A stretch of DNA of 64,000 nt from Anaerotruncus colihominis. GTDB lineage: Bacteria > Bacillota > Clostridia > Oscillospirales > Ruminococcaceae. Where the stretch lies: contig NZ_VIQT01000014.1 in NCBI RefSeq assembly GCF_010206195.1, positions 18,840 to 82,839 of the forward strand, in the 5' to 3' direction. Both the position numbers and the translations under genes were made by a program. The number at the start of each line of letters is the position of its first letter. Position 1 is the stretch's first letter. The notes beneath the pieces were generated by a model. The model had not been told where the DNA came from. It ran no database searches and worked only from the letters and a program-made list of their open reading frames with translations. Shown one piece after another: positions 35,595 to 43,926 of the stretch.

Positions 35595-35942
35595 AGCCTT
35601 CACCTGTTTTTCATATACTAGCAAGTTATCCTTGTTGTATAATCTATTGTAAATATTGAGTTCTGCATAACCGGTCGAAACATGCTGTCGATTTATGCGA
35701 ATCAATAAAAAAGAGCGGCCGCGCCGCTCTTTTTTTGCGCATATGCCTACAAATCAGGCGGATACCTCCGAACCAGAACGTCCGCCGAACCATTTTATAT
35801 CGGTTCACAGGTACAGCGCCCCCACTTTTTAACGACGCGGCGTATTCCGCCATTGAAAACACATGCGCCTTATGATAGAATAAGGCTTAGAATTTCGCGC
35901 GTTAAAGCGCAGAGCTCACCATCTTGAAAGGACGGACCCATC
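35595..35942. promoter_or_regulatory. Divergent region spoIIE / aminotransferase
   Basis: GGTCGAA (35673-35679) and TGTCGAT (35686-35692) each differ by one base from the Spo0A box TGTCGAA and lie upstream of spoIIE. A terminator-like hairpin is at 35706-35738. A plus-strand promoter TTGAAA (35853-35858), 17-base spacer, TAGAAT (35876-35881) fits the aminotransferase gene. A 72-codon frame across the hairpin looks spurious. Confidence 0.6.
35706..35738. terminator. Orphan terminator-like hairpin
   Basis: AAAAAAGAGCGGC / GCCGCTCTTTTTTT with a short loop lies between two divergent genes, where no protein-coding transcript should end. It could end a short unannotated RNA on either strand. Confidence 0.75.
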
Positions 35943-37136
35943 ATGAACTATCAATTTTCCGACCGCATGGCCACGCTCAAGCCATCGCTGGTTCGTGAGA
36001 TTCTCAAAGCGTCCTCCGACCCGGAAGTGATCGCCTTTTCCGCTGGCAATCCCGCGCCCGACGCGTTCCCCGTCGAGGATGTGCGCCGTATCGCCGGTGA
36101 AATCCTCGCCGAGGCCCCTATCGACGCGCTGCAATATTCAATCACCGAAGGGTACGCCCCCCTGCGCGAGGCGCTCAAACGCATGGTTCAGACACATTAC
36201 GCTATCCCGGCCAGCCCCGACGACGATCTTATCGTGATCTCCGGCGCGCAGCAGGGTATGGATCTGGCGGCCAAGGCGTTTGTCAACGAGGGCGATACCG
36301 TCCTGTGCGAGGATCCGTCTTTCATCGGAAGTCTGAACTGTTTTCGTTCCTACAACTGCAACCTTGTCGGCGTCGGCATGGAAAGCGACGGGCTGAACAC
36401 CGCAAAGCTCGAACAGGCGATCATCAAAAACCAGAACGTCAAGCTGCTTTATACAATCCCGAATTTCCAGAACCCGACCGGTATCACTACAAGCGCCGAA
36501 AAACGCCGCGAGATTCTGCGCGTCTGCCGCGAACACGGCGTCATGGTGCTGGAGGATAACCCATACGGCGACCTGCGTTTTGCGGGCGAGCCAGTCGCGC
36601 CGATCAAATCGATGGATACGGACGGCGCCGTCATCTATGTCGGCAGCTTCTCCAAGATTCTCGCGCCGGGTATGCGCGTCGGCTTTGTGCTCGCGCCCAA
36701 GGCTGTGATCGCCAAAATGACAGTCGGCAAGCAGTGCGCCGATGTCCACACGAATATGCTCGCCCAGATGGTCTGCGAACGATGGCTGGCCACCTGCGAC
36801 CTTTCGGCGCATCTGGAGCGCCTGCGCGGCATCTATCGCCGCAAGTGCGGCCTGATGCTCGAATGCATCGACCGTGAATTTGCGTCCTGCGTGACGCACA
36901 CAACTCCGGACGGCGGCCTGTTCCTCTGGTGCACCCTGCCCGACGGGGCCGATATGCTCGATTTTTGCAGCCGCGCGGTCGCGCAAAAGGTTGCGGTTGT
37001 GCCCGGCGTCGCGTTCCTGGCCAATGAAAGCGATCCGTGCCGAAGCTTTCGCATGAACTTTTCCACGCCGACAGACGAAGCGATCGTTGAGGGCTGCAAG
37101 CGCCTGGGCAAGCTGACACGTGAATTATATAACTGA
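35943..37136 (+). CDS. PLP-dependent aminotransferase (2-aminoadipate/aromatic type, class I/II)
   Basis: A 397-residue fold-type I aminotransferase. Motifs: FSAGNPAPDAFP near the N-terminus, LQYSITEGYAPLREAL, SGAQQGMDL, IPNFQNPTGIT, LEDNPYGDLRF and the PLP lysine in YVGSFSKILAPGMRVG, then the C-terminal PDGGLFLW. This pattern matches LysN-like 2-aminoadipate or multi-substrate aminotransferases. It lacks the DNA-binding domain of MocR regulators. It ends 7 bases before the trpS start, so the two are probably one operon. Confidence 0.9.
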   Translation: MNYQFSDRMATLKPSLVREILKASSDPEVIAFSAGNPAPDAFPVEDVRRIAGEILAEAPIDALQYSITEGYAPLREALKRMVQTHYAIPASPDDDLIVISGAQQGMDLAAKAFVNEGDTVLCEDPSFIGSLNCFRSYNCNLVGVGMESDGLNTAKLEQAIIKNQNVKLLYTIPNFQNPTGITTSAEKRREILRVCREHGVMVLEDNPYGDLRFAGEPVAPIKSMDTDGAVIYVGSFSKILAPGMRVGFVLAPKAVIAKMTVGKQCADVHTNMLAQMVCERWLATCDLSAHLERLRGIYRRKCGLMLECIDREFASCVTHTTPDGGLFLWCTLPDGADMLDFCSRAVAQKVAVVPGVAFLANESDPCRSFRMNFSTPTDEAIVEGCKRLGKLTRELYN

Positions 37137-37143
37137 GGTGATA

Positions 37144-38193
37144 ATGATGGAAGAAAACAATATCCTATCGGCTCCCGTGCGTAAGAAACGCATTTTTTCA
37201 GGCATTCAGCCGACAGGCACCTTTACGCTCGGCAATTATCTTGGCGCGGTCAGGAATTGGGTGGAGCTTCAGGACGAATACGATTGCGTCTATTCAATCG
37301 TCAACATGCACGCGATGACCATCCGCCAGGAGCCGAAGGCGCTGCGCGACAATACGATTTCCGCTCTGGCGCTGCTCATGGCGTGCGGCATCGATCCAGA
37401 AAAATCAATCCTGTTTATTCAAAGCCATGTGCGCACGCACGCGGAACTTTCCTGGGTGCTGTCGTGCTACACGCAGTTCGGGGAGCTGTCGCGCATGACG
37501 CAGTTCAAGGACAAAAGCGTCAAGCACCCGGAAAACATCAACGCCGGCCTGTTCACTTACCCTGTGCTGATGGCCGCCGACATCCTGCTGTATCAGACGG
37601 ATCTTGTCCCCGTCGGCATCGATCAAAAGCAGCATCTGGAGCTTGCGCGCAACATCGCGCAGCGTTTTAACGGCATCTACGGCAATGTGTTCGCAATCCC
37701 CGACGGATATTACCCCAAGCTGGCCGCAAAGGTTATGTCCCTGTCCGATCCGACCAAAAAGATGAGTAAAAGCGATGACAACCCCAAGGCGTATATTTCC
37801 ATCCTTGATAAGCCGGAAACGATCGTCAAGAAATTCAAATCGGCGGTGACGGATTCCGGGGCGGAGATCGCTTACCAGGAGGGCAAGGACGGTATCAATA
37901 ACCTGATGGCGATTTACAGCGTTGCGACCGGCCGTGATTTCCCCGCAATTGAGGCGGAGTTCTCCGGGCGCGGCTACGGCGACTTCAAGCTTGCGGTCGG
38001 AGAAGCGGTCGTGGAAATGCTGCGTCCTGTGCGCGAACGATACGACCAGTATATGAAGGACCGCGCTTATCTCGAAGCATGTTATACGCAGGGCGCGCAG
38101 CGCGCGTTCTCTGTTTCGTACCGCACGCTTGAAAAGGTTTATAAAAAGATTGGATTCCCAACCGACCTGTTCCCACCCGTCCGGCGCTCCTGA
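37144..38193 (+). CDS. trpS: Tryptophanyl-tRNA synthetase
   Basis: This 349-residue class I enzyme charges tRNA-Trp. It has the HIGH-like segment PTGTFTLGNYLGA near the N-terminus and the KMSKS loop in DPTKKMSKSDDNPK. VGIDQKQHLELARNIA and MADILLYQTDLVP are family blocks. Two ATG codons follow GAGGTGA: 37144 and 37147; the second has the better spacing, so the true start may be one codon later. It is followed by a strong terminator. Confidence 0.96.
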   Translation: MMEENNILSAPVRKKRIFSGIQPTGTFTLGNYLGAVRNWVELQDEYDCVYSIVNMHAMTIRQEPKALRDNTISALALLMACGIDPEKSILFIQSHVRTHAELSWVLSCYTQFGELSRMTQFKDKSVKHPENINAGLFTYPVLMAADILLYQTDLVPVGIDQKQHLELARNIAQRFNGIYGNVFAIPDGYYPKLAAKVMSLSDPTKKMSKSDDNPKAYISILDKPETIVKKFKSAVTDSGAEIAYQEGKDGINNLMAIYSVATGRDFPAIEAEFSGRGYGDFKLAVGEAVVEMLRPVRERYDQYMKDRAYLEACYTQGAQRAFSVSYRTLEKVYKKIGFPTDLFPPVRRS

Positions 38194-38276
38194 AAAGGCC
38201 CCCGCCAGGGTCTGTTTGAAAGCAGGCGTGCCCGCGGCCATATAGATTTACCGCTTGCAGCGGAATCGAACGGATA

Positions 38277-38320
38277 CCAAAACCGGCGGCGCCGCTTTAC
38301 ATCGGCGCCGCCGGTTTTTA
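38277..38320 (+). terminator. Terminator after trpS
   Basis: The stem AAAACCGGCGGCGCCG / CGGCGCCGCCGGTTTT has an 8-base loop and is followed by TAAAAG. It abuts the MITE-like element. Confidence 0.85.
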
Positions 38321-38485
38321 AAAGCTGTATTCACGACCGGAGGATGCCGGGCAGGCGAGGAATTTTGTACCCGAGCAAGGCAATTTTTCTTGCAGGCGGG
38401 CTGCAGCCCGCCTGCAAAAAAATTTAACGGAGCGTGAGCAAAAGGCCCGTCCGGACAGCGCTTGGCGGCTGTGAATACAGCTTCT
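38320..38485. mobile_element. MITE-like element with 13-bp terminal inverted repeats
   Basis: AAGCTGTATTCAC (38322-38334) is repeated inverted as GTGAATACAGCTT (38471-38483), enclosing about 136 bases. Inside lies a perfect 28-base palindrome (38390-38417, arm TTGCAGGCGGGCTG). It encodes no protein. No clear target duplication is seen. The size equals that of the element at 45576-45742 though the ends differ. Confidence 0.65.
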
Positions 38486-38545
38486 TAACATGCAGTCCGG
38501 AGCATGTCTGATTTTCGTGCTACTGGCATTGCCGGCGAAAAATCC

Positions 38546-38599
38546 AAGGAGAGCAAGAGCAAAAATAAATCGAAGGAGAGCAAGAGCAAAAATAAATCG
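38546..38599 (+). repeat. 27-bp direct tandem duplication
   Basis: Two identical copies of a 27-base unit starting AAGGAGAGCAAGAGC lie just upstream of the methyltransferase gene, within its leader; each contains an AAGGAG. Confidence 0.9.
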
Positions 38600-38613
38600 G
38601 GGGAAATTGTATC

Positions 38614-39351
38614 ATGTATAACGAATACGATAACGAAACCTTTTTTAATGAATACGCCAAAATGCCCCGCAGCCAAGAGGGCCTGTCCGCCGCCGGAGAA
38701 TGGCGCCAATTAAAGCCTTTATTTCCCTGCCTGAATGGAAAAAGCGTCCTTGATTTAGGGTGCGGATACGGATGGCATTGTAAATTTTCTGTGGAGCTGG
38801 GAGCGGCCCATGTACTGGGCATTGACATAAGCCGGAAAATGATTGAAGAAGCCAAGAAACGCAATAGGATGCCGGAAATCGAATATCGTGTCTGTGCCAT
38901 CAACGACTATGCGTATCCGGAAAATGCATGGGACTTTGTCATTTCAAATCTGGCCTTGCATTATATTGAAAACCTTGAGCGGGTCTTTCAAAACGTATAT
39001 GGGACGCTGAAACCCGGCGGAGTCTTTCTCTTTAATATTGAGCATCCGGTGTTTACTGCGGGCGTCGGGCAGGATTGGGTCTGCACAGACGGTGGAAAGC
39101 CGCTCCACTGGCCGGTGGACAACTACTTTATGCCCGGAGAGCGAAGGACGCATTTTTTGGGCTGCGACGTGGTAAAGCAACATCATACGCTCACGCAGAT
39201 CCTGATGGGATTATTAAGTCATGGTTTTGTCCTTGAAGCGGTCGAGGAGGCCAAGCCGCCCAAGGAAATGATGAATATTCCCGGGATTGCAGATGAATTG
39301 CGCCGCCCTATGATGCTGTTGGTCAAAGCAAGCGTCAAAAAAGTATCCTGA
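38614..39351 (+). CDS. SAM-dependent methyltransferase (class I)
   Basis: A 245-residue class I methyltransferase. The SAM-binding motif I is VLDLGCGYGWHC (about residues 45-56), motif II acidic residue in GIDISRKMIEEA, and the post-motif SNLALHYIEN. The GTLKPGGVFLF block follows. The family includes many small-molecule methylases, and the substrate cannot be read from sequence. The ATG at 38614 follows GGGGGA. Codon use is more AT-rich than the neighbours and it lies beside a MITE-like element and a tandem duplication, suggesting acquisition. Confidence 0.85.
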   Translation: MYNEYDNETFFNEYAKMPRSQEGLSAAGEWRQLKPLFPCLNGKSVLDLGCGYGWHCKFSVELGAAHVLGIDISRKMIEEAKKRNRMPEIEYRVCAINDYAYPENAWDFVISNLALHYIENLERVFQNVYGTLKPGGVFLFNIEHPVFTAGVGQDWVCTDGGKPLHWPVDNYFMPGERRTHFLGCDVVKQHHTLTQILMGLLSHGFVLEAVEEAKPPKEMMNIPGIADELRRPMMLLVKASVKKVS

Positions 39352-39384
39352 TGAGCCCATCTGGCAGTCGTGATCAGGTACAGG

Positions 39385-39481
39385 AACCAATCACGGCGGC
39401 ATACTTCGCAAAGTCCCGGCGCCCATAGCCCAGGGCATGCCGTCTCTCCCAAAGTATGCCGCCGCGTGCCGCCGGATTGTT
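39385..39481. repeat. Inverted repeat between convergent genes
   Basis: CGGCGGCATACTT (about 39388-39400) is matched by AAGTATGCCGCCG (about 39451-39463), with outer CCAATC / GGATTG pairs. It may act as a terminator for both the methyltransferase and spmB or be a remnant of a small mobile repeat. Confidence 0.55.
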
Positions 39482-39507
39482 TCATTGCCCGCGTATATTG
39501 AGTGCTG

Positions 39508-40026
39508 TCAGAACAGCAGCCTGACAGCAAGCGCCGACATGAAAAAACCGGTGATGTCGGCGGTAAGCGCCGCAGGGATTGTGTGGCGCGTATCGCGGAC
39601 ATGCGCCGCGCCATAGTATAACGCGACTGTGTAAAAGGTTGTTTCCGTGGCGCCCATCATAACGCTGGCAATCCGCCCGATCGTGCTGTCGGGACCGCAT
39701 GTCTTGAGCAGATCTGTGAAAACGACCATCGCGCCGCTGCCTGATACAGGACGCATCAGCGCCAACGGCATAACCTCGCGCGGCAGCCCTAAAAGCCGCC
39801 CAAGAGGCGACAATGCGAATGACAGCAGATCCAGTCCCCCGCTGGCTTTAAACATTCCCACCGCTACCACAAGCGCTACAAGCGCCGGCAGGATGCGCCA
39901 GGACATTTCCAAACCCTCCTTGGCCCCCTCCAGAAACACCTCAAATACACGCACGCCTTTTATCAGGCCATATCCAACGATCAGTACAACCGCCGTTGGA
40001 ATTGCCCATACGCCAAACGCCGTCAT
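39508..40026 (-). CDS. spmB: Spore maturation protein B
   Basis: A 172-residue membrane protein of the nucleoside-recognition (Gate) family needed for spore core dehydration with SpmA. It has about four membrane segments and the family block LALMRPVSGSGAMVVFTDLL. The end FYTVALYYGAAHVRDTRHTI is also typical of SpmB. The ATG at 40026 follows GGAGG and overlaps the spmA stop by 4 bases. Confidence 0.95.
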   Translation of the reverse strand: MTAFGVWAIPTAVVLIVGYGLIKGVRVFEVFLEGAKEGLEMSWRILPALVALVVAVGMFKASGGLDLLSFALSPLGRLLGLPREVMPLALMRPVSGSGAMVVFTDLLKTCGPDSTIGRIASVMMGATETTFYTVALYYGAAHVRDTRHTIPAALTADITGFFMSALAVRLLF

Positions 40027-40610
40027 CGTTTTTTCCTCCACAGCGGTGCAAGCAGCATAGCGGCTGCAATCCCAGCTGCGAGCGACACGCCCGAAGCCAG
40101 CCAGGTCGCCGGCAGAATATCAAGCGGCGCGGCCGCGCCCGCCTGTACGCGTAGCATCGCCGTCGTAGCGGGGATCAACTGGACCGATGCGGTATTGAGC
40201 ACAATAAACATCGCCATTGCATCCGTCGCGCGCCCATTGGCGCGCTGTTCCTTCTCCATCGCGCAGACCGCCTTGATTCCGAGCGGGGTGGCTGCGTTTC
40301 CAAGTCCTAAAAAATTGGCGACCAGATTCATGGTCGCCGCGCTGACCGCCTCTCCGTCAGGGTCAAGTCCATGAAACAAACGTCTTGTAACAGGTGAAAG
40401 AAGCCGGCTCAGGCGTCCGGTCAGACCGGACGCCTGAGCAATACGCATCAGTCCGTTCCACAGACACATCATGCCCATCAGCGACAACAGCAGCGTTACT
40501 GCCTGCCCGGCCTGTGTCATAGCCGCTTCAGAAAGCTCGGCCATCCGACCTGTCAAAGCCGCAAATACGAATGAAAACAGTATCATCCCTGCAAATATAT
40601 AGTTCATCAT
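40023..40610 (-). CDS. spmA: Spore maturation protein A
   Basis: A 195-residue membrane protein with the Gate-domain motifs MNLVANFLGLGNAATPLGIK and NTASVQLIPATTAMLR that identify SpmA. The ATG at 40610 follows GGGAGG by 8 bases. It forms an operon with spmB; a match to a Spo0A box (40675-40681) lies about 65 bases upstream, shared with the divergent abrB gene. Confidence 0.95.
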   Translation of the reverse strand: MMNYIFAGMILFSFVFAALTGRMAELSEAAMTQAGQAVTLLLSLMGMMCLWNGLMRIAQASGLTGRLSRLLSPVTRRLFHGLDPDGEAVSAATMNLVANFLGLGNAATPLGIKAVCAMEKEQRANGRATDAMAMFIVLNTASVQLIPATTAMLRVQAGAAAPLDILPATWLASGVSLAAGIAAAMLLAPLWRKKR

Positions 40611-40674
40611 GACCATCACCTCCCGTCATTACTCTATGTATATTTCACAAATTGATTTATTATGTTTCGTTTAA

Positions 40675-40681
40675 TTCGACA
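40675..40681 (-). promoter_or_regulatory. Candidate Spo0A box between spmA and abrB
   Basis: TTCGACA, the complement of the Spo0A box TGTCGAA, lies 27 bases before the abrB -35 element and upstream of spmA. In Bacillus, Spo0A represses abrB directly, so the context fits, but single matches also occur by chance. Confidence 0.45.
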
Positions 40682-40708
40682 AATAACATCAAGTTTTTTA
40701 CAATTTTG

Positions 40709-40737
40709 TTTACATTTCTGCAAATTTAAGATATATT
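40709..40737 (+). promoter_or_regulatory. Promoter of the abrB-like gene
   Basis: TTTACA (40709-40714), a 17-base spacer and TATATT (40732-40737) lie 48 bases before the start codon in AT-rich DNA. Confidence 0.7.
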
Positions 40738-40785
40738 GTAACATGAAGGCATTTTTGCCTAATAGGTCAGATTGGAGGTGGATCA

Positions 40786-41043
40786 ATGAAATCAACTGGC
40801 ATCGTCCGAAAGGTCGACGAGCTCGGCAGAATTGTCCTTCCCATCGAGCTTAGGCGCACGCTCGACATCAACGAAAAGGATTCTTTGGAAATTTATGTTG
40901 ATGGCAGCCATATCATCCTGAAGAAGTACGAACCGGCATGCATTTTCTGTAACAGTGCATCAAATGTCGTCAACTTTAAAGGAAGGAATGTCTGTGCCGA
41001 GTGTATCAAAGATCTGTTTGACGCTAATAGCAAAAAAGAGTGA
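40786..41043 (+). CDS. abrB: AbrB/SpoVT-family transition-state regulator with C-terminal zinc-binding motif
   Basis: An 85-residue DNA-binding protein. Residues 1-47 form the AbrB swapped-hairpin domain (GIVRKVDELGRIVLPIELRR). The C-terminal part has Cys52, Cys55, Cys70 and Cys73 in two CxxC pairs, a likely zinc ribbon known from clostridial members. The ATG at 40786 follows GGAGG. It lies divergent from spmAB. Family members repress post-exponential and sporulation genes; the targets here are unknown. Confidence 0.92.
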   Translation: MKSTGIVRKVDELGRIVLPIELRRTLDINEKDSLEIYVDGSHIILKKYEPACIFCNSASNVVNFKGRNVCAECIKDLFDANSKKE

Positions 41044-41090
41044 GTTTTCCATCGTGTGGGAAAGAGGAAGTAAGGCAATATCGGCCTGAA

Positions 41091-41128
41091 CAAAAAAGCA
41101 CAGGACATTTTTGTCCTGTGCTTTTTCG
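41091..41128 (+). terminator. Terminator after abrB
   Basis: The stem AAAAAGCACAGGACA / TGTCCTGTGCTTTTT has a 4-base loop; it could also serve the minus-strand DUF975 gene. Confidence 0.92.
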
Positions 41129-41149
41129 TTGCCCGTCCGCTCCCGCCGT

Positions 41150-42187
41150 CTATACCGGCGGGTCATGTGGATTTGAGCTGTCGCCAGAGCCGCCGGATAA
41201 CTCCCTGGTGCGCTGGCTTTCCAGATAGTGATCGATTTCCGGCTTATACTCACGCGTCCTGTTGTCCGCGCCGCTGTCCATATCATCATGTTCGCTTCGT
41301 TCAATCAGATACCGTGCGTACATTGCAAGCGCCGCGCGCGTATAAGGACCCACGAATAACATCAACCCAAGCTGAAGGACCAACAACAGAATCATAATCC
41401 CCAGGATTTGCAGCGTCATAAATACATTGCTTGCAAACGGCAGGAAAACGACAAGCCCCAAAACCGCCACAAGCGGCAGATACCAGCCAATAAACGACAG
41501 ACCGAACAGAAACAGCCGCCCCTTATGTCCGTTGACCTTACGCACCCCATCCCGAATCAATGCGCGTATCCTGCGTTCCGGATACGCCGCCAGCAGATAC
41601 GGCGCGAGAAAATATCGAAGCTGCACAATCGTCAAAAGCACGGTTGCGATCAGCAGCCACACAACAGACAGCAGAAATGCAAACAGGATGACTGCGCGCG
41701 GCTGATCGCCGCCTGAAATAATAAACATCGCCGCCATTGCAAACAGCGGTGAATAGAGCAGAAGCGCCCAAAAAAGCATTCTAAGCCCGATCATGAAATG
41801 CAAGCCGATGGAGCGAAAATAGACGCACGCCTGTTCAAAATAGGAAAAGATGGTGGTCAAACCGTCATCGGCGCCGCCTGTCCTGCGGTAATACCAGGCC
41901 AGCACGCCTTGAGAAAGCGGAGTGACAATCAAGAACAGCAGCGCATATACCAGCAGCGAAATGACGATAGATACAACCGCTACGTTTGCCATATCATCCA
42001 ACGCATTACCAGGCGTCATCGCGTAATCGACAAAAGCGGGAACGCCGACCACCTGCCGCATCCCGTTTTCCAACACATTGATCAGGATTGTGGGCAGCGC
42101 CATGATCAGCATTGCCAAAATGGCACGCCCCCAAAACCCGGACAGCGCCCGGCGCGCATTCGTTTTCATCATCTTAAAAAAATCCAT
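41150..42187 (-). CDS. DUF975 family membrane protein
   Basis: A 345-residue membrane protein with about six hydrophobic helices. The N-terminal MKTNARRALSGFWGRA and the LVTPLSQGVLAWYYRR block match DUF975, with RIRALIRDGVRKVNGHKGRL later. The C-terminal 50 residues are hydrophilic and end SGGSGDSSNPHDPPV. The ATG at 42187 follows AGGAGG. Function is unknown; members are widespread in Clostridia. Confidence 0.82.
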   Translation of the reverse strand: MDFFKMMKTNARRALSGFWGRAILAMLIMALPTILINVLENGMRQVVGVPAFVDYAMTPGNALDDMANVAVVSIVISLLVYALLFLIVTPLSQGVLAWYYRRTGGADDGLTTIFSYFEQACVYFRSIGLHFMIGLRMLFWALLLYSPLFAMAAMFIISGGDQPRAVILFAFLLSVVWLLIATVLLTIVQLRYFLAPYLLAAYPERRIRALIRDGVRKVNGHKGRLFLFGLSFIGWYLPLVAVLGLVVFLPFASNVFMTLQILGIMILLLVLQLGLMLFVGPYTRAALAMYARYLIERSEHDDMDSGADNRTREYKPEIDHYLESQRTRELSGGSGDSSNPHDPPV

Positions 42188-42279
42188 AAACGACCTCCTG
42201 CCGGCATGCCGTGTTAGGCGCGGCATTTCCGGGATCTATTCGGTAAATTGCGTCAATATAAACAGTTTTCCCGTTATTT

Positions 42280-42315
42280 GGGCGGTTCAATCCCATTGGA
42301 CCGCCCGGCTTTTAT
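42280..42315. terminator. Terminator-like hairpin after leuB
   Basis: GGGCGGTTCAAT / ATTGGACCGCCC pairs with one mismatch and a 3-base loop, between the leuB stop (minus) and the DUF975 start. Flanking T-tracts are weak. Confidence 0.55.
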
Positions 42316-42334
42316 GTCTAATGGTTTTGGGCGG

Positions 42335-43417
42335 CTATGAAAGCAATTGCAAAACCTTTTCAACCACCAGCCCGCCCATCTGCGCGGTTGTGTAAACCGG
42401 CAGTCCGTCGCACTGGATATCCGGCGTGCGCGCTGTTTCAAGCGCCTGCTCCACCGCCTGCTCAACCGCGGACGCTTCCTCCAGTAAGTTGAAGGTATAC
42501 CGCAGCAGCATCGCCGCAGACAGGATCGCCGCCAGCGGATTTGCAAGCCCCTTGCCGGCGATATCGGGCGCACTGCCGTGGATCGGCTCGTAAAGGCCGA
42601 ACGCCCCATCCCCAAGGCTTGCAGACGGCAGCAGCCCGATAGAGCCGGAGAGCATCGACGCTTCATCGGACAGGATATCTCCGAACAGATTTCCAGTCAC
42701 AATCACATCGAACTGCGACGGATTGCGCACAAGCTGCATCGCCGCATTGTCGACATACATATGCTCAAGCGCAATATCTGGAAACTCCCTGCCGACACGC
42801 GTCACTGTTTCACGCCATATGCGGGAGGTTTCCAACACGTTTGCCTTATCCACGGATACGACGCGTCCGCGCCGCCTGCCGGCAAGCCTGAACGCGGTGC
42901 GCGCAATGCGCTCTACCTCCGGGACGGTATAGGACATGACATCACGGCCAAAAAGAACGCCATTTTGTTCACCGCGCGTATGTTCTCCGAAATATACGTC
43001 GCCCGTCAATTCGCGTACCACCATAATATTAACGTCCGGTCCAATTGCTTCATCCCGCAGCGGCGAAGCGTCGCGCAGCGCTGGGAATATTGACACAGGC
43101 CGCAGGTTCGCATATAGCCCAAGCGCCGCGCGCACCCCTAGGAGCCCCTTCTCCGGGCGAAGGCGGGCGGGCTGCGCGTCCCATTTCGGTCCGCCCACCG
43201 CCCCAAGCAGCACCGCGTCGGCCGCGCGGCACTTTGCAAGCGTTTCGTTCGGGAGCGGCACGCCCGCCGCGTCGATTGCAGCTCCGCCAATCAGCGCGTT
43301 CATGCGCGTAAGGCCGATTTTCTTTACAGTGCATACTGTTTCCAGCACACGCACCGCTTGTTCTGTAATCTCCGGGCCGATCCCGTCGCCGGCCAGCACA
43401 CAAATTTTCATGTCCAT
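42335..43417 (-). CDS. leuB: 3-Isopropylmalate dehydrogenase
   Basis: A 360-residue NAD-dependent dehydrogenase of leucine synthesis that oxidises and decarboxylates 3-isopropylmalate. Motifs: LAGDGIGPEITEQAVRVL, LLGAVGGPKWD, RELTGDVYFGEH, VDKANVLETSRIWRETV (with the catalytic Lys), DNAAMQLVRNP and LFGDILSDEASMLSGSIGLL, then the NAD site EPIHGSAPDIAGKGLANP. The start at 43417 follows GGAGA. No leuA, leuC or leuD is in the window. The 500 bases upstream are filled with 92-bp repeats. Confidence 0.95.
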   Translation of the reverse strand: MDMKICVLAGDGIGPEITEQAVRVLETVCTVKKIGLTRMNALIGGAAIDAAGVPLPNETLAKCRAADAVLLGAVGGPKWDAQPARLRPEKGLLGVRAALGLYANLRPVSIFPALRDASPLRDEAIGPDVNIMVVRELTGDVYFGEHTRGEQNGVLFGRDVMSYTVPEVERIARTAFRLAGRRRGRVVSVDKANVLETSRIWRETVTRVGREFPDIALEHMYVDNAAMQLVRNPSQFDVIVTGNLFGDILSDEASMLSGSIGLLPSASLGDGAFGLYEPIHGSAPDIAGKGLANPLAAILSAAMLLRYTFNLLEEASAVEQAVEQALETARTPDIQCDGLPVYTTAQMGGLVVEKVLQLLS

Positions 43418-43439
43418 CTTGCCTGTCTCCTTTTCCGGC

Positions 43440-43830
43440 CTTTTTGAAAAAAGGCCCCGCTTTTTTGAAAAAAAGCTTGGCAAAAAACTTTAGTCGGCTG
43501 CGCCGCGAACAGTGGGGCAGCCGCTGCGTTTATACAAGCTGCACTCCGGCTTTTTTGAAAAAAAGCCTCGGCAAAAAAACTTTAGTCGGCTGCGCCGCGA
43601 ACAGCGGGGCAGCCGCTGCGTTTATACAGGCTGCACTCCGGCTTTTTTGAAAAAAAGCCTCGGCAAAAAACTTTAGTCGGCTGCGCCGCGAACAGTGGGG
43701 CAGCCGCTGCGTTTATACAGGCTGCACTCCGGCTTTTTTGAAAAAAAGCCTCGGCAAAAAAACTTTAGTCGGCTGCGCCGCAAACAGTGGAGCAGCCGCT
43801 GCGTTTATACAGGCTGCGCCTGTCCCATGA
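43440..43830. repeat. Four tandem copies of a 92-bp repeat upstream of leuB
   Basis: The segment CTTTAGTCGGCTGCGCCGC recurs at about 43488, 43580, 43671 and 43763. Each unit holds a palindrome of type GCTTTTTTGAAAAAAAGC followed by a GC-rich part ending GCGTTTATACAGGCTGC. Copies differ by few bases. Frames through it (such as 43444-43650) are repeat artefacts. It occupies the region where the leuB promoter should be. The stretch 43830-43926 holds only GC-rich small stems. Confidence 0.93.
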
Positions 43831-43926
43831 GGCGCGCCGAGGGGCGCTGCCGCGGCTTGTCCGCGCCCGGCGCTATAGCGCCGGAAAGCCCCGAATAGCC
43901 GGCCGGGCAAGCGCCCCGCGTATGCA

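Noticed and set aside
35644..35862. 72-codon minus-strand frame between spoIIE and the aminotransferase
   Set aside because: It runs through a terminator hairpin and promoter elements.
38504..38713. Lys/Ser-rich 69-codon frame before the methyltransferase
   Set aside because: It arises from the 27-bp duplication and overlaps the methyltransferase start in another frame.
43444..43898. Short plus-strand frames in the leuB upstream region
   Set aside because: They simply translate the 92-bp repeats.
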